The translations under genes and the position numbers were made by a program. The notes under the pieces were generated by a model that searched no databases, was not told the DNA's origin, and worked only from the letters and a program-made list of their open reading frames with translations. From positions 32,205,851 through 32,269,850 of the forward strand of contig NC_079877.1 in assembly GCF_029227915.1 (NCBI RefSeq): a DNA stretch of 64,000 bases, written 5' to 3'. Shown here one piece after another: positions 11,941 through 26,400 of the stretch. Position 1 is the first letter of the stretch; every line of letters begins with the position of its first letter. Source of the stretch: Hydractinia symbiolongicarpus. Taxonomy: Eukaryota > Cnidaria > Hydrozoa > Anthoathecata > Hydractiniidae.

Positions 11941-14569
11941 ACTGGTGAAATAATAATTTAAAAAATCGTTCGGGAAATGAGTTACTCCCTGGGTACTTTC
12001 TTTGTATACTTCTGACTATACGGGCCGAGTCAGGGATTTAAGGGAAATCGCGGGTTTTTGTTTGCCGGCGATTAAACTTCTTTTATTCAGCGTCTCATCA
12101 AAAATGAAAACATTTTTGAAAACTACAAGTCTCATGCGATTTAGTGGTGAAAAACTAATTTAAAAAATCGGTGGGGAAATGAGTTTACTCCCTGGGTACT
12201 TTCTTTGTATACTTTTGACCATACGGGTCGTGTCCGGATTTAGGGGAAATCGCAGGTTTTCGTTAGCCGGCGATTAAACTTGTTTTATTCAGCGTCTCAT
12301 CAAAAATGTAAACATTTTTAAAAACTACAAGTCTCATGCGTTTTAGTGGTGAAATACTAATTTAAAAAATCGTTCGGGAAATGAGTTTACTCCCTAGGTA
12401 CTTTCTTTGTATACTTTTGACCATACGGGTCGTGTCCAGGATTTAGGGGAAATCGCGGGTTTTCGTTTGCCGGCGAATAAACTTCTTTTATTCAGCGTCT
12501 CATCAAAAATGAAAACATTTTTGAAAACTAAAAGTCTTATTCGTTTTACTGGTGAAAAAATAATTTAAAAAATCGTTCGGGAAATGAGTTTACTCCCTGG
12601 GTACTTTCTTTGTATACTTCTGACTATACGGGCCGAGTCAGGGATTTACGGGAAATCGCGGGCTTTCGTTGGCCGGCAATTAAACTTCTTTTATTCAGCG
12701 TCTCATCAAAAATGAAAATATTTTTGAAAACTACAAGTCTCATGCGTTTTACTGGTGAAAAAATAATTTAAAAAATCGTTCGGGAAATGAGTTTACTCCC
12801 TGGGTACTTTCTTTGTATACTTCTGACTATACGGGCCAAGTCAGGGATTTACGGGAAATCGCGGGTTTTTGTTCGCCGGCGATTAAACTTCTTTTATTCA
12901 GCGTCTCATCAAAAATGTAAACATTTTTAAAAACTACAAGTCTCGTGCGTTTATGTGGTGAAAACCTAATTTAAAAAATCGTTCGGGAAATGAGTTTACT
13001 CCCTGGGTACTTTCTTTGTATACTTTTGACCATACGGGTCGTGTCCGGGATTTAGGGGAAATCGCGGGTTTCTTTTGCCGGCAATTAAACTTCTTTTATT
13101 CAGCGTCTCAACAAAAATGAAAATATTTTTGAAAACTACAAGTCTCATGCGTTTTACTGGTGAAATAATAATTTTAAAAATCGTTCGGGAAATGAGTTAC
13201 TCCCTGGGTACTTTCTTTGTATACTTCTGACTATACGGGCCGAGTCAGGGATTTACGGGAAATCGCGGGTTTTTGTTTGCCGGCGATTAAACTTCTTTTA
13301 TTCAGCGTCTCATCAAAAATGTAAACATTTTTAAAAACTACAAGTCTCATGCGTTTTAGTGGTGAAATACTAATTTAAAAAATCGTTCGGGAAATGAGTT
13401 TACTTCCTAGGTACTTTCTTTGTATACTTTTGACCATACGGGTCGTGTCCGGGATTTAGGGGAAATCGCGGGTTTTCGTTTGCCGGCGATTAAACTTCTT
13501 TTATTCAGCGTCTCATCAAAAATGAAAACATTTTTGAAAACTAAAAGTCTTATTCGTTTTACTGGTGAAAAAATAATTTAAAAAATTGTTCGGGAAATGA
13601 GTTTACTCCCTGGGTACTTTCTTTGTATACTTCTGACTATACGGGCCGAGTCAGGGATTTACGGGAAATCGCGGGTTTTCGTTGGCCGCCGATTAAACTT
13701 CTTTTATTCAGCGTCTCATCAAAAATGAAAATATTTTTGAAAACTACAAGTCTCATGCGTTTTACTGGTGAAAAAATAATTTAAAAAATCGTTCGGGAAA
13801 TGAGTTTACTCCCTGGGTACTTTCTTTGTATACTTCTGACTATACGGGCCGAGTCAGGGATTTACGGGAAATCGCGGGTTTTCGTTGGCCGCCGAATAAA
13901 CTTCTTTTATTCAGCGTCTCATCAAAAATGAAAATATTTTTGAAAACTACAAGTCTCATGCGTTTCACTGGTGAAAAAATAATTTAAAAAATCGTTCGGG
14001 AAATGAGTTTACTCCTTGGGTACTTTCTTTGTATACTTCTGACTATACGGGCCGAGTCAGGGATTTACGGGAAATCGCGGGGTTTTGTTTGCCGGCGATT
14101 AAACTTCTTTTATTCAGCGTCTCTACAAAAATAAAAACATTTTTGAAAACTACAAGTCTCATGCGATTTAGTGGTAAAAAACTAATTAAAAAAATCGGTC
14201 GGGAAATGAGTTTACTCCCTGGGTACTTTCTTTGTATACTTTTGACCATACGGGTCGTGTCCGGATTTAGGGGAAATCGCGGGTTTTCGTTTGCCGGCGA
14301 TTAAACTTGTTTTATTCAGCGTCTCATCAAAAATGTAAAAAATTTTAAAAACTACAAGTCTCATGCGTTTTAGTGGTGAAATACTAATTTAAAAAATCGT
14401 TCGGGAAATGAGTTTACTCCCTAGGTACTTTCTTTGTATACTTCTGACTATACGGGCCGAGTCAGGGATTTACGGGAAATCGCGGGTTTTCGTTGGCCGC
14501 CGATTAAACTTCTTTTATTCAGCGTCTCATCAAAAATGAAAATATTTTTAAAAACTACAAGTCTCATGC

Positions 14570-17500
14570 GTTTTACTGGTGAAAAAATAATTTAAAAAAT
14601 CGTTCGGGAAATGAGTTTACTCCCTGGGTACTTTCTTAGTATACTTCTGACTATACGGGCCGAGTCAGGGATTTACGGGAAATCGCGGGTTTTTGTTTGC
14701 CGGCGATTAAACTTCTTTTATTCAGCGTCTCTACAAAAATGAAAACATTTTTGAAAACTACAAGTCTCATGCGATTTAGTGGTGAAAAACTAATTAAAAA
14801 AATCGGTCGGGAAATGAGTTTACCCCCTGGGTACTTTCTTCGTATACTTTTGACCATACGGGTCGTGTCCGGATTTAGGGGAAATCGCGGGTTTTCGTTT
14901 GCCGGCGATTAAACTTGTTTTATTCAGCGTCTCATCAAAAATGCAAAAATTTTTAAAAACTACAAGTCTCATGCGTTTTAGTGGTGAAATACTAATTTAA
15001 AAAATCGTTCGGGAAATGAGTTTACTCCCTAGGTACTTTCTTTGTATACTTTTGACCATACGGGTCGTGTCCGGGATTTAGGGGAAATCGCGGGTTTTCG
15101 TTTGCCGGCGATTAAACTTCTTTTATTCAGCGTCTCATCAAAAATGAAAACATTTTTGTAAACTACAAGTCTCATGCGTTTTAGTGCGGAAAAAATAATT
15201 TAAAAAATCGTTCGGGAAATGAGTTTACTCCCTGGGCACTTTCTTTGTATACTTTTGACTATACGGGCCGAGTCCGGGATTTACGGGAAATCGCAGGTTT
15301 TCGTTTGCCGACGATTAAACTTCTTTTATTCAGCGTCTCATCAAAAATGAAAACATTTTTAAGAACTACAAGTCTCATGCGTTTTACTGGTGAAAAAATA
15401 ATTTAAAAAATCGTTCGGGAAGTGAGTTTACTCCCTGGGTACTTTCTTTGTATACTTTTGGATATACGGGTCGTGTCAGAGAATTAGGGGAAATCGCGAG
15501 TTTTCGTTTGTCGGCGATTAAACTTGCTTTATTCAGCGTCTCATCAAAAATGTAAACATTTTTGAAAACTACAAGTCTCATGCGATTTAGTGGTGAAAAA
15601 CTAATTAAAAAAATCGGTCACGAAATGAGTTTACCCCCTGGGTACTTTCTTTGTATACTTTTGACCATACGGGTCGTGTCCGGATTTAGGGGAAATCGCG
15701 GGTTTTTGTTTGCCGGCGATTAAACTTGTTTTATTCAGCGTCTCATCAAAAATGTAAAAATTTTTAAAAACTACAAGTCTCATGCGTTTTAGTGGTGAAA
15801 TACTAATTTAAAAAATCGTTCGGGAAATGAGTTTACTCCCTAGGTACTTTCTTTGTATACTTTTGACCATACGGGTCGTGTCCGGGATTTAGGGGAAATC
15901 GCGGGTTTTTGTTTGCCGGCGATTAAACTTCTTTTATTCAGCGTCTCATCAAAAATGAAAACATTTTTGTAAACTACAAGTCTCATGCGTTTTAGTGCTG
16001 AAAAAATAATTTAAAAAATCGTTCGGGAAATGAGTTTACTCCCTGGGAACTTTCTTTGTATACTTTTGACTATACGGGCCGAGTCCGGGATTTACGGGAA
16101 ATCGCAGGTTTTCGTTTGCCGACGATTAAACTTCTTTTATTCAGCGTCTCATCAAAAATGAAACATTTTTAAGAACTACAAGTCTCATGCGTTTTACTGG
16201 TGAAATAATAATTTAAAAAATCGTTCGGGAAGTGAGTTTACTCCCTGGGTACTTTCTTTGTATACTTTTGAATATACGGGTCGTGTCAGAGACTTAGGGT
16301 GAAATCGCGAGTTTTCGTTTGCCGGCGATTAAACTTGCTTTATTCAGCGTCTCATCAAAAATGTAAACATTTTTAAAAAATACAAGTCTCATGCGTTTTA
16401 GTGATGAAAAACTAATTTAAAAAATCATTCGGGAAATTAGTTTACTCCCTGGGTACTTTCTTTGTATACTTTTGACCATACGGGTCGTGTCCGGGATTTA
16501 GGGGAAGCCGCGGGTTTTCGTTTGCCGGCGATTAAACTTCTTTTATTCAGCGTCTCATCAAAAATGAAAATATTTTTGAAAACTACAAGTCTCATGTGTT
16601 TTACTGGTAAAAAAATAATTTAAAAAATCGTTCGGGAAATGAGTTTACTCCCTGGGTACTTTCTTTGTATACTTCTGACTATACGGGCCGAGTCAGGGAT
16701 TTACGGGAAATCGCAAGTTTTCGTTTGCCGCCGATTAAACTTCTTTTATTCAGCGTCTCATCAAAAATGAACATATTTTTGTAAACTACAAGTCTCATGC
16801 GTTTTACTGGTGAAAAAATAATTTAAAAAATCGTTCGGGAAATGAGTTTACTCCCTGGGTACTTTCTTAGTATACTTCTGACTATACGGGCCGAGTCAGG
16901 GATTTACGGGAAATCGCGGGTTTTTGTTTGCCGGCGATTAAACTTCTTTTATTCAGCGTCTCTACAAAAATGAAAACATTTTTGAAAACTACAAGTCTCA
17001 TGCGATTTAGTGGTGAAAAACTAATTAAAAAAATCGGTCGGGAAATGAGTTTACCCCCTGGGTACTTTCTTCGTATACTTTTGACCATACGGGTCGTGTC
17101 CGGATTTAGGGGAAATCGCGGGTTTTCGTTTGCCGGCGATTAAACTTGTTTTATTCAGCGTCTCATCAAAAATGTAAAAATTTTTAAAAACTACAAGTCT
17201 CATGCGTTTTAGTGGTGAAATACTAATTTAAAAAATCGTTCGGGAAATGAGTTTACTCCCTAGGTACTTTCTTTGTATACTTTTGACCATACGGGTCGTG
17301 TCCGGGATTTAGGGGAAATCGCGGGTTTTCGTTTGCCGGCGATTAAACTTCTTTTATTCAGCGTCTCATCAAAAATGAAAACATTTTTGTAAACTACAAG
17401 TCTCATGCGTTTTAGTGCGGAAAAAATAATTTAAAAAATCGTTCGGGAAATGAGTTTACTCCCTGGGAACTTTCTTTGTATACTTTTGACTATACGGGCC

Positions 17501-18730
17501 GAGTCCGGGATTTACGGGAAATCGCAGGTTTTCGTTTGCCGACGATTAAACTTCTTTTATTCAGCGTCTCATCAAAAATGAAAACATTTTTAAGAACTAC
17601 AAGTCTCATGCGTTTTACTGGTGAAAAAATAATTTAAAAAATCGTTCGGGAAGTGAGTTTACTCTCTGGGTACTTTCTTTGTATACTTTTGAATATACGG
17701 GTCGTGTAAGAGAATTAGGGGAAATCGCGAGTTTTCGTTTGTCGGCGATTAAACTTGCTTTATTCAGCGTCTCATCAAAAATGTAAACATTTTTGAAAAC
17801 TACAAGTCTCATGCGATTTAGTGGTGAAAAACTAATTAAAAAAATCGGTCACGAAATGAGTTTACCCCCTGGGTACTTTCTTTGTATACTTTTGACCATA
17901 CGGGTCGTGTCCGGATTTAGGGGAAATCGCGGGTTTTTGTTTGCCGGCGATTAAACTTGTTTTATTCAGCGTCTCATCAAAAATGTAAAAATTTTTAAAA
18001 ACTACAAGTCTCATGCGTTTTAGTGGTGAAATACTAATTTAAAAAATCGTTCGGGAAATGAGTTTACTCCCTAGGTACTTTCTTTGTATACTTTTGACCA
18101 TACGGGTCGTGTCCGGGATTTAGGGGAAATCGCGGGTTTTTGTTTGCCGGCGATTAAACTTCTTTTATTCAGCGTCTCATCAAAAATGAAAACATTTTTG
18201 TAAACTACAAGTCTCATGCGTTTTAGTGCTGAAAAAATAATTTAAAAAATCGTTCGGGAAATGAGTTTACTCCCTGGGAACTTTCTTTGTATACTTTTGA
18301 CTATACGGGCCGAGTCCGGGATTTACGGGAAATCGCAGGTTTTCGTTTGCCGACGATTAAACTTCTTTTATTCAGCGTCTCATCAAAAATGAAACATTTT
18401 TAAGAACTACAAGTCTCATGCGTTTTACTGGTGAAATAATAATTTAAAAAATCGTTCGGGAAGTGAGTTTACTCCCTGGGTACTTTCTTTGTATACTTTT
18501 GAATATACGGGTCGTGTCAGAGATTTAGGGGAAATCGCGAGTTTTCGTTTGCCGGCGATTAAACTTGCTTTATTCAGCGTCTCATCAAAAATGTAAACAT
18601 TTTTAAAAAATACAAGTCTCATGCGTTTTAGTGATGAAAAACTAATTTAAAAAATCATTCGGGAAATTAGTTTACTCCCTGGGTACTTTCTTTGTATACT
18701 TTTGACCATACGGGTCGTGTCCGGGATTTA
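14570..18730 (+). repeat. 2231-bp (11-monomer) higher-order repeat, nearly two copies
   Basis: The marker 'actttcttagtatacttctg' appears at about 14.63 and 16.86 kb, and the series of monomer variants after each follows the same order at a constant 2231-bp offset. Copies differ by isolated substitutions and small indels, such as an extra base in 'cttagggtgaaatcg' near 16300. The match breaks near 18.73 kb, where the second copy switches to a different neighbouring monomer. That pattern is typical of unequal exchange. Confidence 0.85.
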
Positions 18731-21700
18731 GGGGAAATCGCGGGTTTTTGTTTGCCGGCGATTAAACTTCTTTTATTCAGCGTCTCATCAAAAATGAAAA
18801 CATTTTTGTAAACTACAAGTCTCATGCGTTTTAGTGCTGAAAAAATAATTTAAAAAATCGTTCGGGAAATGAGTTTACTCCCTGGGAACTTTCTTTGTAT
18901 ACTTTTGACTATACGGGCCGAGTCCGGGATTTACGGGAAATCGCAGGTTTTCGTTTGCCGACGATTAAACTTCTTTTATTCAGCGTCTCATCAAAAATGA
19001 AACATTTTTAAGAACTACAAGTCTCATGCGTTTTACTGGTGAAATAATAATTTAAAAAATCGTTCGGGAAGTGAGTTTACTCCCTGGGTACTTTCTTCGT
19101 ATACTTTTGACCATACGGGTCGTGTCCGGATTTAGGGGAAATCGCGAGTTTTCGTTTGCCGGCGATTAAACTTGCTTTATTCAGCGTCTCATCAAAAATG
19201 TAAACATTTTTAAAAAATACAAGTCTCATGCGTTTTAGTGATGAAAAACTAATTTAAAAAATCATTCGGGAAATTAGTTTACTCCCTGGGTACTTTCTTT
19301 GTATACTTTTGACCATACGGGTCGTGTCCGGGATTTAGGGGAAGCCGCGGGTTTTCGTTTGCCGGCGATTAAACTTCTTTTATTCAGCGTCTCATCAAAA
19401 ATGAAAATATTTTTGAAAACTACAAGTCTCATGCGTTTTACTGGTAAAAAAATAATTTAAAAAATCGTTCGGGAAATGAGTTTACTCCCTGGGTACTTTC
19501 TTTGTATACTTCTGACTATACGGGCCGAGTCAGGGATTTACGGGAAATCGCAAGTTTTCGTTTGCCGCCGATTAAACTTCTTTTATTCAGCGTCTCATCA
19601 AAAATGAACATATTTTTGTAAACTACAAGTCTCATGCCTTTTAGTGATGAAAAACTAATTTAAAAAATCGGTCGGGAAATTAGTTTACTCCCTGGGTACT
19701 TTCTTTGTATACTTTTGACCATACGGGTTATGTCCGGGATTTAGGGAAAATCGCGGGTTTTCGTTTGCCGGCGATTAAACTTCTTTTATTCAGCGTCTCA
19801 TCAAAAATGAAAATATTTTTGAAAACTACAAGTCTCATGCGTTTTACTGGTGAAAAAATAATTTAAAAAATCGTTCGGGAAATGAGTATACTCCCTGGGT
19901 ACTTTCTTTGTATACTTCTGACTATATGGGCCGAGTCAGTGATTTACCGGAAATCGCGGGTTTTCGTTTGCCGGCGATTAAACTTCTTTTATTCAGCGTC
20001 TCATCAAAAATGAAAATATTTTTGAAAACTACATGTCTCATGCGTTTTACTGGTAAAAAATAATTTAAAAAATCGTTCGGGAAATAAGTTTACTCCCTGG
20101 GTACTTTCTTTGTATACTTCTGACTATACGGGCCGAGTCAGGGATTTACGGGAAATCGCAAGTTTTCGTTTGCCGCCGATTAAACTTCTTTTATTCAGCG
20201 TCTCATCAAAAATGAACATATTTTTGTAAACTACAAGTCTCATGCCTTTTAGTGATGAAAAACTAATTTAAAAAATCGGTCGGGAAATTAGTTTACTCCC
20301 TGGGTATTTTCTTTGTATACTTTTGACCATACGGGTTATGTCCGGGATTTAGGGGAAATCGCGGGTTTTCGTTTGCCGGCGATTAAACTTCTTTTATTCA
20401 GCGTCTCATCAAAAATGAAAATATTTTTGAAAACTACAAGTCTCATGCGTTTTACTGGTGAAAAAATAATTTAAAAAATCGTTCGGGAAATGAGTATACT
20501 CCCTGGGTACTTTCTTTGTATACTTCTGACTATACGGGTCGTGTCCGGGATTTAGGGGAAATCGCGGGTTTTCGTTTGCCGGCGATTAAACTTCTTTTAT
20601 TCAGCGTCTCATCAAAAATGAAAACATTTTTGTAAACTACAAGTCTCATGCGGTTTAGTGCGGAAAAAATAATTTAAAAAATCGTTCGGGAAATGAGTTT
20701 ACTCCCTGGGAACTTTCTTTGTATACTTTTGACTATACGGGCCGAGTCCGGGATTTACGGGAAATCGCAGGTTTTCGTTTGCCGACGATTAAACTTCTTT
20801 TATTCAGCGTCTCATCAAAAGTGAAAACATTTTTAAGAACTACAAGTCTCATGCGTTTTACTGGTGAAAAAATAATTTAAAAAATCGTTCGGGAAGTGAG
20901 TTTACTCCCTGGGTACTTTCTTTGTATACTTTTGAATATACAGGTCGTGTCAGAGAATTAGGGGAAATCGCGAGTTTTCGTTTGTCGGCGATTAAACTTG
21001 CTTTATTCAGCGTCTCATCAAAAATGTAAACATTTTTGAAAACTACAAGTCTCATGCGATTTAGTGGTGAAAAACTAATTAAAAAAATCGGTCACGAAAT
21101 GAGTTTACCCCCTGGGTACTTTCTTTGTATACTTTTGACCATACGGGTCGCGTCCGGATTTAGGGGAAATCGCGGGTTTTTGTTTGCCGGCGATTAAACT
21201 TGTTTTATTCAGCGTCTCATCAAAAATGTAAAAATTTTTAAAAACTACAAGTCTCATGCGTTTTAGTGGTGAAATACTAATTTAAAAAATCGTTCGGGAA
21301 ATGAGTTTACTCCCTAGGTACTTTCTTTGTATACTTTTGACCATACGGGTCGTGTCCGGGATTTAGGGGAAATCGCGGGTTTTCGTTTGCCGACGATTAA
21401 ATTTCTTTTATTCAGCGTCTCATCAAAAATGAAACATTTTTAAGAACTACAAGTCTCATGCGTTTTACTGGTGAAATAATAATTTAAAAAATCGTTCGGG
21501 AAGTGAGTTTACTCCCTGGGTACTTTCTTTGTATACTTTTGAATATACGGGTCGTGTCAGAGATTTAGGGGAAATCGCGAGTTTTCGTTTGCCGGCGATT
21601 AAACTTGCTTTATTCAGCGTCTCATCAAAAATGTAAACATTTTTAAAAAATACAAGTCTCATGCGTTTTAGTGATGAAAAACTAATTTAAAAAATCATTC

Positions 21701-24700
21701 GGGAAATTAGTTTACTCCCTGGGTACTTTCTTTGTATACTTTTGACTATACGGGTCGTGTCCGGGATTTAGGGGAAGCCGCGGGTTTTCGTTTGCCGGCG
21801 ATTAAACTTCTTTTATTCAGCGTCTCATCAAAAATGAAAATATTTTTGAAAACTACAAGTCTCATGCGTTTTACTGGTAAAAAAATAATTTAAAAAATCG
21901 TTCGGGAAATGAGTTTACTCCCTGGGTACTTTCTTTGTATACTTCTGACTATACGGGCCGAGTCAGGGATTTACGGGAAATCGCAAGATTTCGTTTGCCG
22001 CCGATTAAACTTCTTTTATTCAGCGTCTCATCAAAAATGAACATATTTTTGTAAACTACAAGTCTCATGCCTTTTAGTGATGAAAAACTAATTTAAAAAA
22101 TCGGTCGGGAAATTAGTTTACTCCCTGGGTACTTTCTTTGTATACTTTTGACCATACGTGTTATGTCCGGGATTTAGGGGAAATCGCGGGTTTTCGTTTG
22201 CCGGCGATTAAACTTCTTTTATTCAGCGTCTCATCAAAAATGAAAATATTTTTGAAAACTACAAGTCTCATGCGTTTTACTGGTGAAAAAATAATTTAAA
22301 AAATCGTTCGGAAAATGAGTATACTCCCTGGGTACTTTCTTTGTATACTTCTGACTATACGGGCCGGGTCAGTGATTTACCCGAAATCGCGGGTTTTCGT
22401 TTGCCGGCGATTAAACTTCTTTTATTCAGCGTCTCATCAAAAATGAAAATATTTTTGAAAACTACATGTCTCATGCGTTTTACTGGTAAAAAAATAATTT
22501 AAAAAATCGTTCGGGAAATAAGTTTACTCCCTGGGTACTTTCTTTGTATACTTCTGACTATACGGGCCGAGTCAGGGATTTACGGGAAATCGCAAGTTTT
22601 CGTTTGCCGCCGATTAAACTTCTTTTATTCAGCGTCTCATCAAAAATGAACATATTTTTATAAACTACAAGTCTCATGCCTTTTAGTGATGAAAAACTAA
22701 TTTAAAAAATCGGTCGGGAAATTAGTTTACTCCCTGGGTACTTTCTTTGTATACTTTTGACCATACGGGTTATGTCCGGGATTTAGGGGAAATCGCGGGT
22801 TTTCGTTTGCCGGCGATTAAACTTCTTTTATTCAGCGTCTCATCAAAAATGAAAATATTTTTGAAAACTACAAGTCTCATGCGTTTTACTGGTGAAAAAA
22901 TAATTTAAAAAATCGTTCGGGAAATGAGTATACTCCCTGGGTACTTTCTTTGTATACTTCTGACTATACGGGCCGAGTCAGTGATTTACCGGAAATCGCG
23001 GGTTTTCGTTTGCCGGCGATTAAACTTCTTTTATTCAGCGTCTCATCAAAAATGAAAATATTTTTGAAAACTACAAGTCTCATGCGTTTTACTGGTAAAA
23101 AAATAATTTAAAAAATCGTTCGGGAAATAAGTTTACTCCCTGGGTACTTTCTTTGTATACTTCTGACTATACGGGCCGAGTCAGGGATTTACGGGAAATC
23201 GCAGGTTTTTGTTTGCCGACGATTAAACTTCTTTTATTCAGCGTCTCATCAAAAATGAAAACATTTTTAAGAACTACAAGTCTCATGCGTTTTAGTGCTG
23301 AAAAAATAATTTAAAAAATCGTTCGGGAAAATGAGTTTACTCCCTGGGAACTTTCTTTGTATACTTTTTACTATACGGGCCGAGTCCGGGATTTACGGGA
23401 AATCGCAGGTTTTCGTTTGCCGACGATTAAACTTCTTTTATTCAGCGTCTCATCAAAAATGAAAACATTTTTAAGAACTACAAGTCTCATGCGTTTTACT
23501 GGTAAAAAAATAATTTAAAAAATCGTTCGGGAAGTGAGTTTACTCCCTGGGTACTTTCTTTGTATACTTTTGAATATACGGGTCGTGTCAGAGAATTAGG
23601 GGAAATCGCGAGTTTTCGTTTGTCGGCGATTAAACTTGCTTTATTCAGCGTCTCATCAAAAATGTAAACATTTTTGAAAACTACAAGTCTCATGCGATTT
23701 AGTGGTGAAAAACTAATTAAAAAAATCGGTCGGGAAATGAGTTTACCCCCTGGGTACTTTCTTTGTATACTTTTGACCATACGGGTCGTGTCCGGATTTA
23801 GGGGAAATCGCGGGTTTTTGTTTGCCGGCGATTAAACTTGTTTTATTCAGCGTCTCATCAAAAATGTAAAATTTTTTAAAAACTACAAGTCTCATGCGTT
23901 TTAGTGGTGAAATACTAATTTAAAAAATCGTTCGAGAAATGAGTTTACTCCCTAGGTACTTCCTTTGTATACTTTTGACCATACGGGTCGTGTCCGGGAT
24001 TTAGGGGAAATCGCGGGTTTTTGTTTGCCGGCGATTAAACTTCTTTTATTCAGCGTCTCATCAAAAATGAAAACATTTTTGTAAACTACAAGTCTCATGC
24101 GTTTTAGTGCTGAAAAAATAATTTAAAAAATCGTTCGGGAAATGAGTTTACTCCCTGGGAACTTTCTTTGTATACTTTTGACTATACGGGCCGAGTCCGG
24201 GATTTACGGGAAATCGCAGGTTTTCGTTTGCCGACGATTAAACTTCTTTTATTTAGCGTCTCATCAAAAATGAAACATTTTTAAGAACTACAAGTCTCAT
24301 GCGTTTTACTAGTGAAATAATAATTTAAAAAATCGTTCGGGAAGTGAGTTTACTCCCTGGGTACTTTCTTTGTATACTTTTGAATATACGGGTCGTGTCA
24401 GAGATTTAGGGGAAATCGCGAGTTTTCGTTTGCCGGCGATTAAACTTCTTTTATTCAGCGTCTCATCAAAAATGATTATATTTTTTAAACTACAAGTCTC
24501 ATGCCTTTTAGTGATGAAAAACTAATTTAAAAAATCGGTCGGGAAATTAGTTTACTCCCTGGGTACTTTCTTTGTATACTTTTGACCATACGGGTTATGT
24601 CCGGGATTTAAGGGAAATCGCGGGTTTTCGTTTGCCGGCTATTAAACTTCTTTTATTCAGCGTCTCATCAAAAATGAAAATATTTTTGAAAACTAAAAGT

Positions 24701-26400
24701 CTCATGCGTTTTACTGGTGAAAAAATAATTTAAAAAATCGTTCGGGAAATGAGTATACTCCCTGGGTACTTTCTTTGTATACTTCTGACTATACGGGCCG
24801 AGTCAGGGATTTACCGGAAATCGCGGGTTTTCGTTTGCCGGCGATTAAACTTCTTTTATTCAGCGTCTCATCAAAAATGAAAATATTTTTGAAAACTACA
24901 TGTCTCATGCGTTTTACTGGTAAAAAAATAATTTAAAAAATCGTTCGGGAAATGAGTTTACTCCCTGGGTACTTTCTTTGTATACTTCTGACTATACGGG
25001 CCGAGTCAGGGATTTACGGGAAATCGCAGGTTTTCGTTTGCCGCCGATTAAACTTCTTTTATTCAGCGTCTCATCAAAAATGAACACATTTTTGTAAACT
25101 ACAAGTCTCATGCGATTTAGTGGTGAAAAACTAATTAAAAAAATCGGTCGGGAAATGAGTTTACCCCCTGGGTACTTTCTTTGTATACCTTTGACCATAC
25201 GGGTCGTGTCCGGATTTAGGGGAAATCGCGGGTTTTTGTTTGCCGGCGATTAAACTTGTTTTATTCAGCGTCTCATCAAAAATGAACATATTTTTGTAAA
25301 CTAAAAGTGTCATGCCTTTTAGTGATGAAAAACTAATTTAAAAAATTGGTCGGGAAATTAGTTTACTCCCTGGGTACTTTCTTTGTATACTTTTGACCAT
25401 ACGGGTTATGTCCGGGATTTAGGGGAAATCGCGGGTTTTCGTTTGCCGGCGATTAAACTTCTTTTATTCAGCGTCTCATCAAAAATGAAAATATTTTTGA
25501 AAACTACAAGTCTCATGCGTTTTACTGGTGAAAAAATAATTTAAAAAATCGTTCGGGAAATGAGTATACTCCCTGGGTAATTTCTTTGTATACTTCTGAC
25601 TATACGGGCCGAGTCAGTGATTTACCGGAAATCGCGGGTTTTCGTTTGCCGGCGATTAAACTTCTTTTATTCAGCGTCTCATCAAAAATGAAAATATTTT
25701 TGAAAACTACATGTCTCATGCGTTTTACTGGTAAAAAAATAATTTAAAAAATCGTTCGGGAAATAAGTTTACTCCCTGGGTACTTTCTTTGTATACTTCT
25801 GACTATACGGGCCGAGTCAGGGATTTACGGGAAATCGCAAGTTTTCGTTTGCCGCCGATTAAACTTCTTTTATTCAGCGTCTCATCAAAAATGAACATAT
25901 TTTTGTAAACTACAAGTCTCATGCCTTTTAGTGATGAAAAACTAATTTAAAAAATCGGTCGGGAAATTAGTTTACTCCCTGGGTACTTTCTTTGTATACT
26001 TTTGACCATACGGGTTATGTCCGGGATTTAGGGGAAATCGCGGGTTTTCGTTTGCTGGCGATTAAACTTCTTTTATTCAGCGTCTCATCAAAAATGAAAA
26101 TATTTTTGAAAACTACAAGTCTCATGCGTTTTACTGGTGAAAAAATAATTTAAAAAATCGTTCGGGAAATAAGTATACTCCCTGGGTACTTTCTTTGTAT
26201 ACTTCTGACTATACGGGCCGAGTCAGTGATTTACCGGAAATCGCGGGTTTTCGTTTGCCGGCGATTAAACTTCTTTTATTCAGCGTCTCATCAAAAATGA
26301 AAATATTTTTGAAAACTACAAGTCTCATGCGTTTTACTGGTAAAAAAATAATTTAAAAAATCGTTCGGGAAATAAGTTTACTCCCTGGGTACTTTCTTTG
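18730..26400 (+). repeat. Satellite segment with overlapping 3.04-3.24-kb repeats
   Basis: Monomer series recur at offsets of about 3040 bp (18425 to 21465) and 3243-3245 bp (17615 to 20858, 23496 to 26741), that is 15 and 16 monomers. A 'gggttatgtccgggattt' subtype first appears here (about 19.73 kb) and becomes common. No gene or other element is recognisable. Confidence 0.75.

Larger units (their letters stand above)
1..14500 (+). repeat. Left satellite block: mixed, diverged monomers
   Basis: Neighbouring monomers here differ at many positions, and several subtypes alternate without one dominant higher-order period. The 'gaatat..gtcgtgtcag' subtype that is abundant further right is absent from this block; I first see it near 15.46 kb as 'ggatat'. 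A 'gtcgtttccgg' variant is confined to the first ~3.5 kb. No gene, RNA gene or inserted element is recognisable. Length changes are few: one 59-bp unit at ~8361-8419 and a ~16-bp loss near 6170. Confidence 0.85.
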
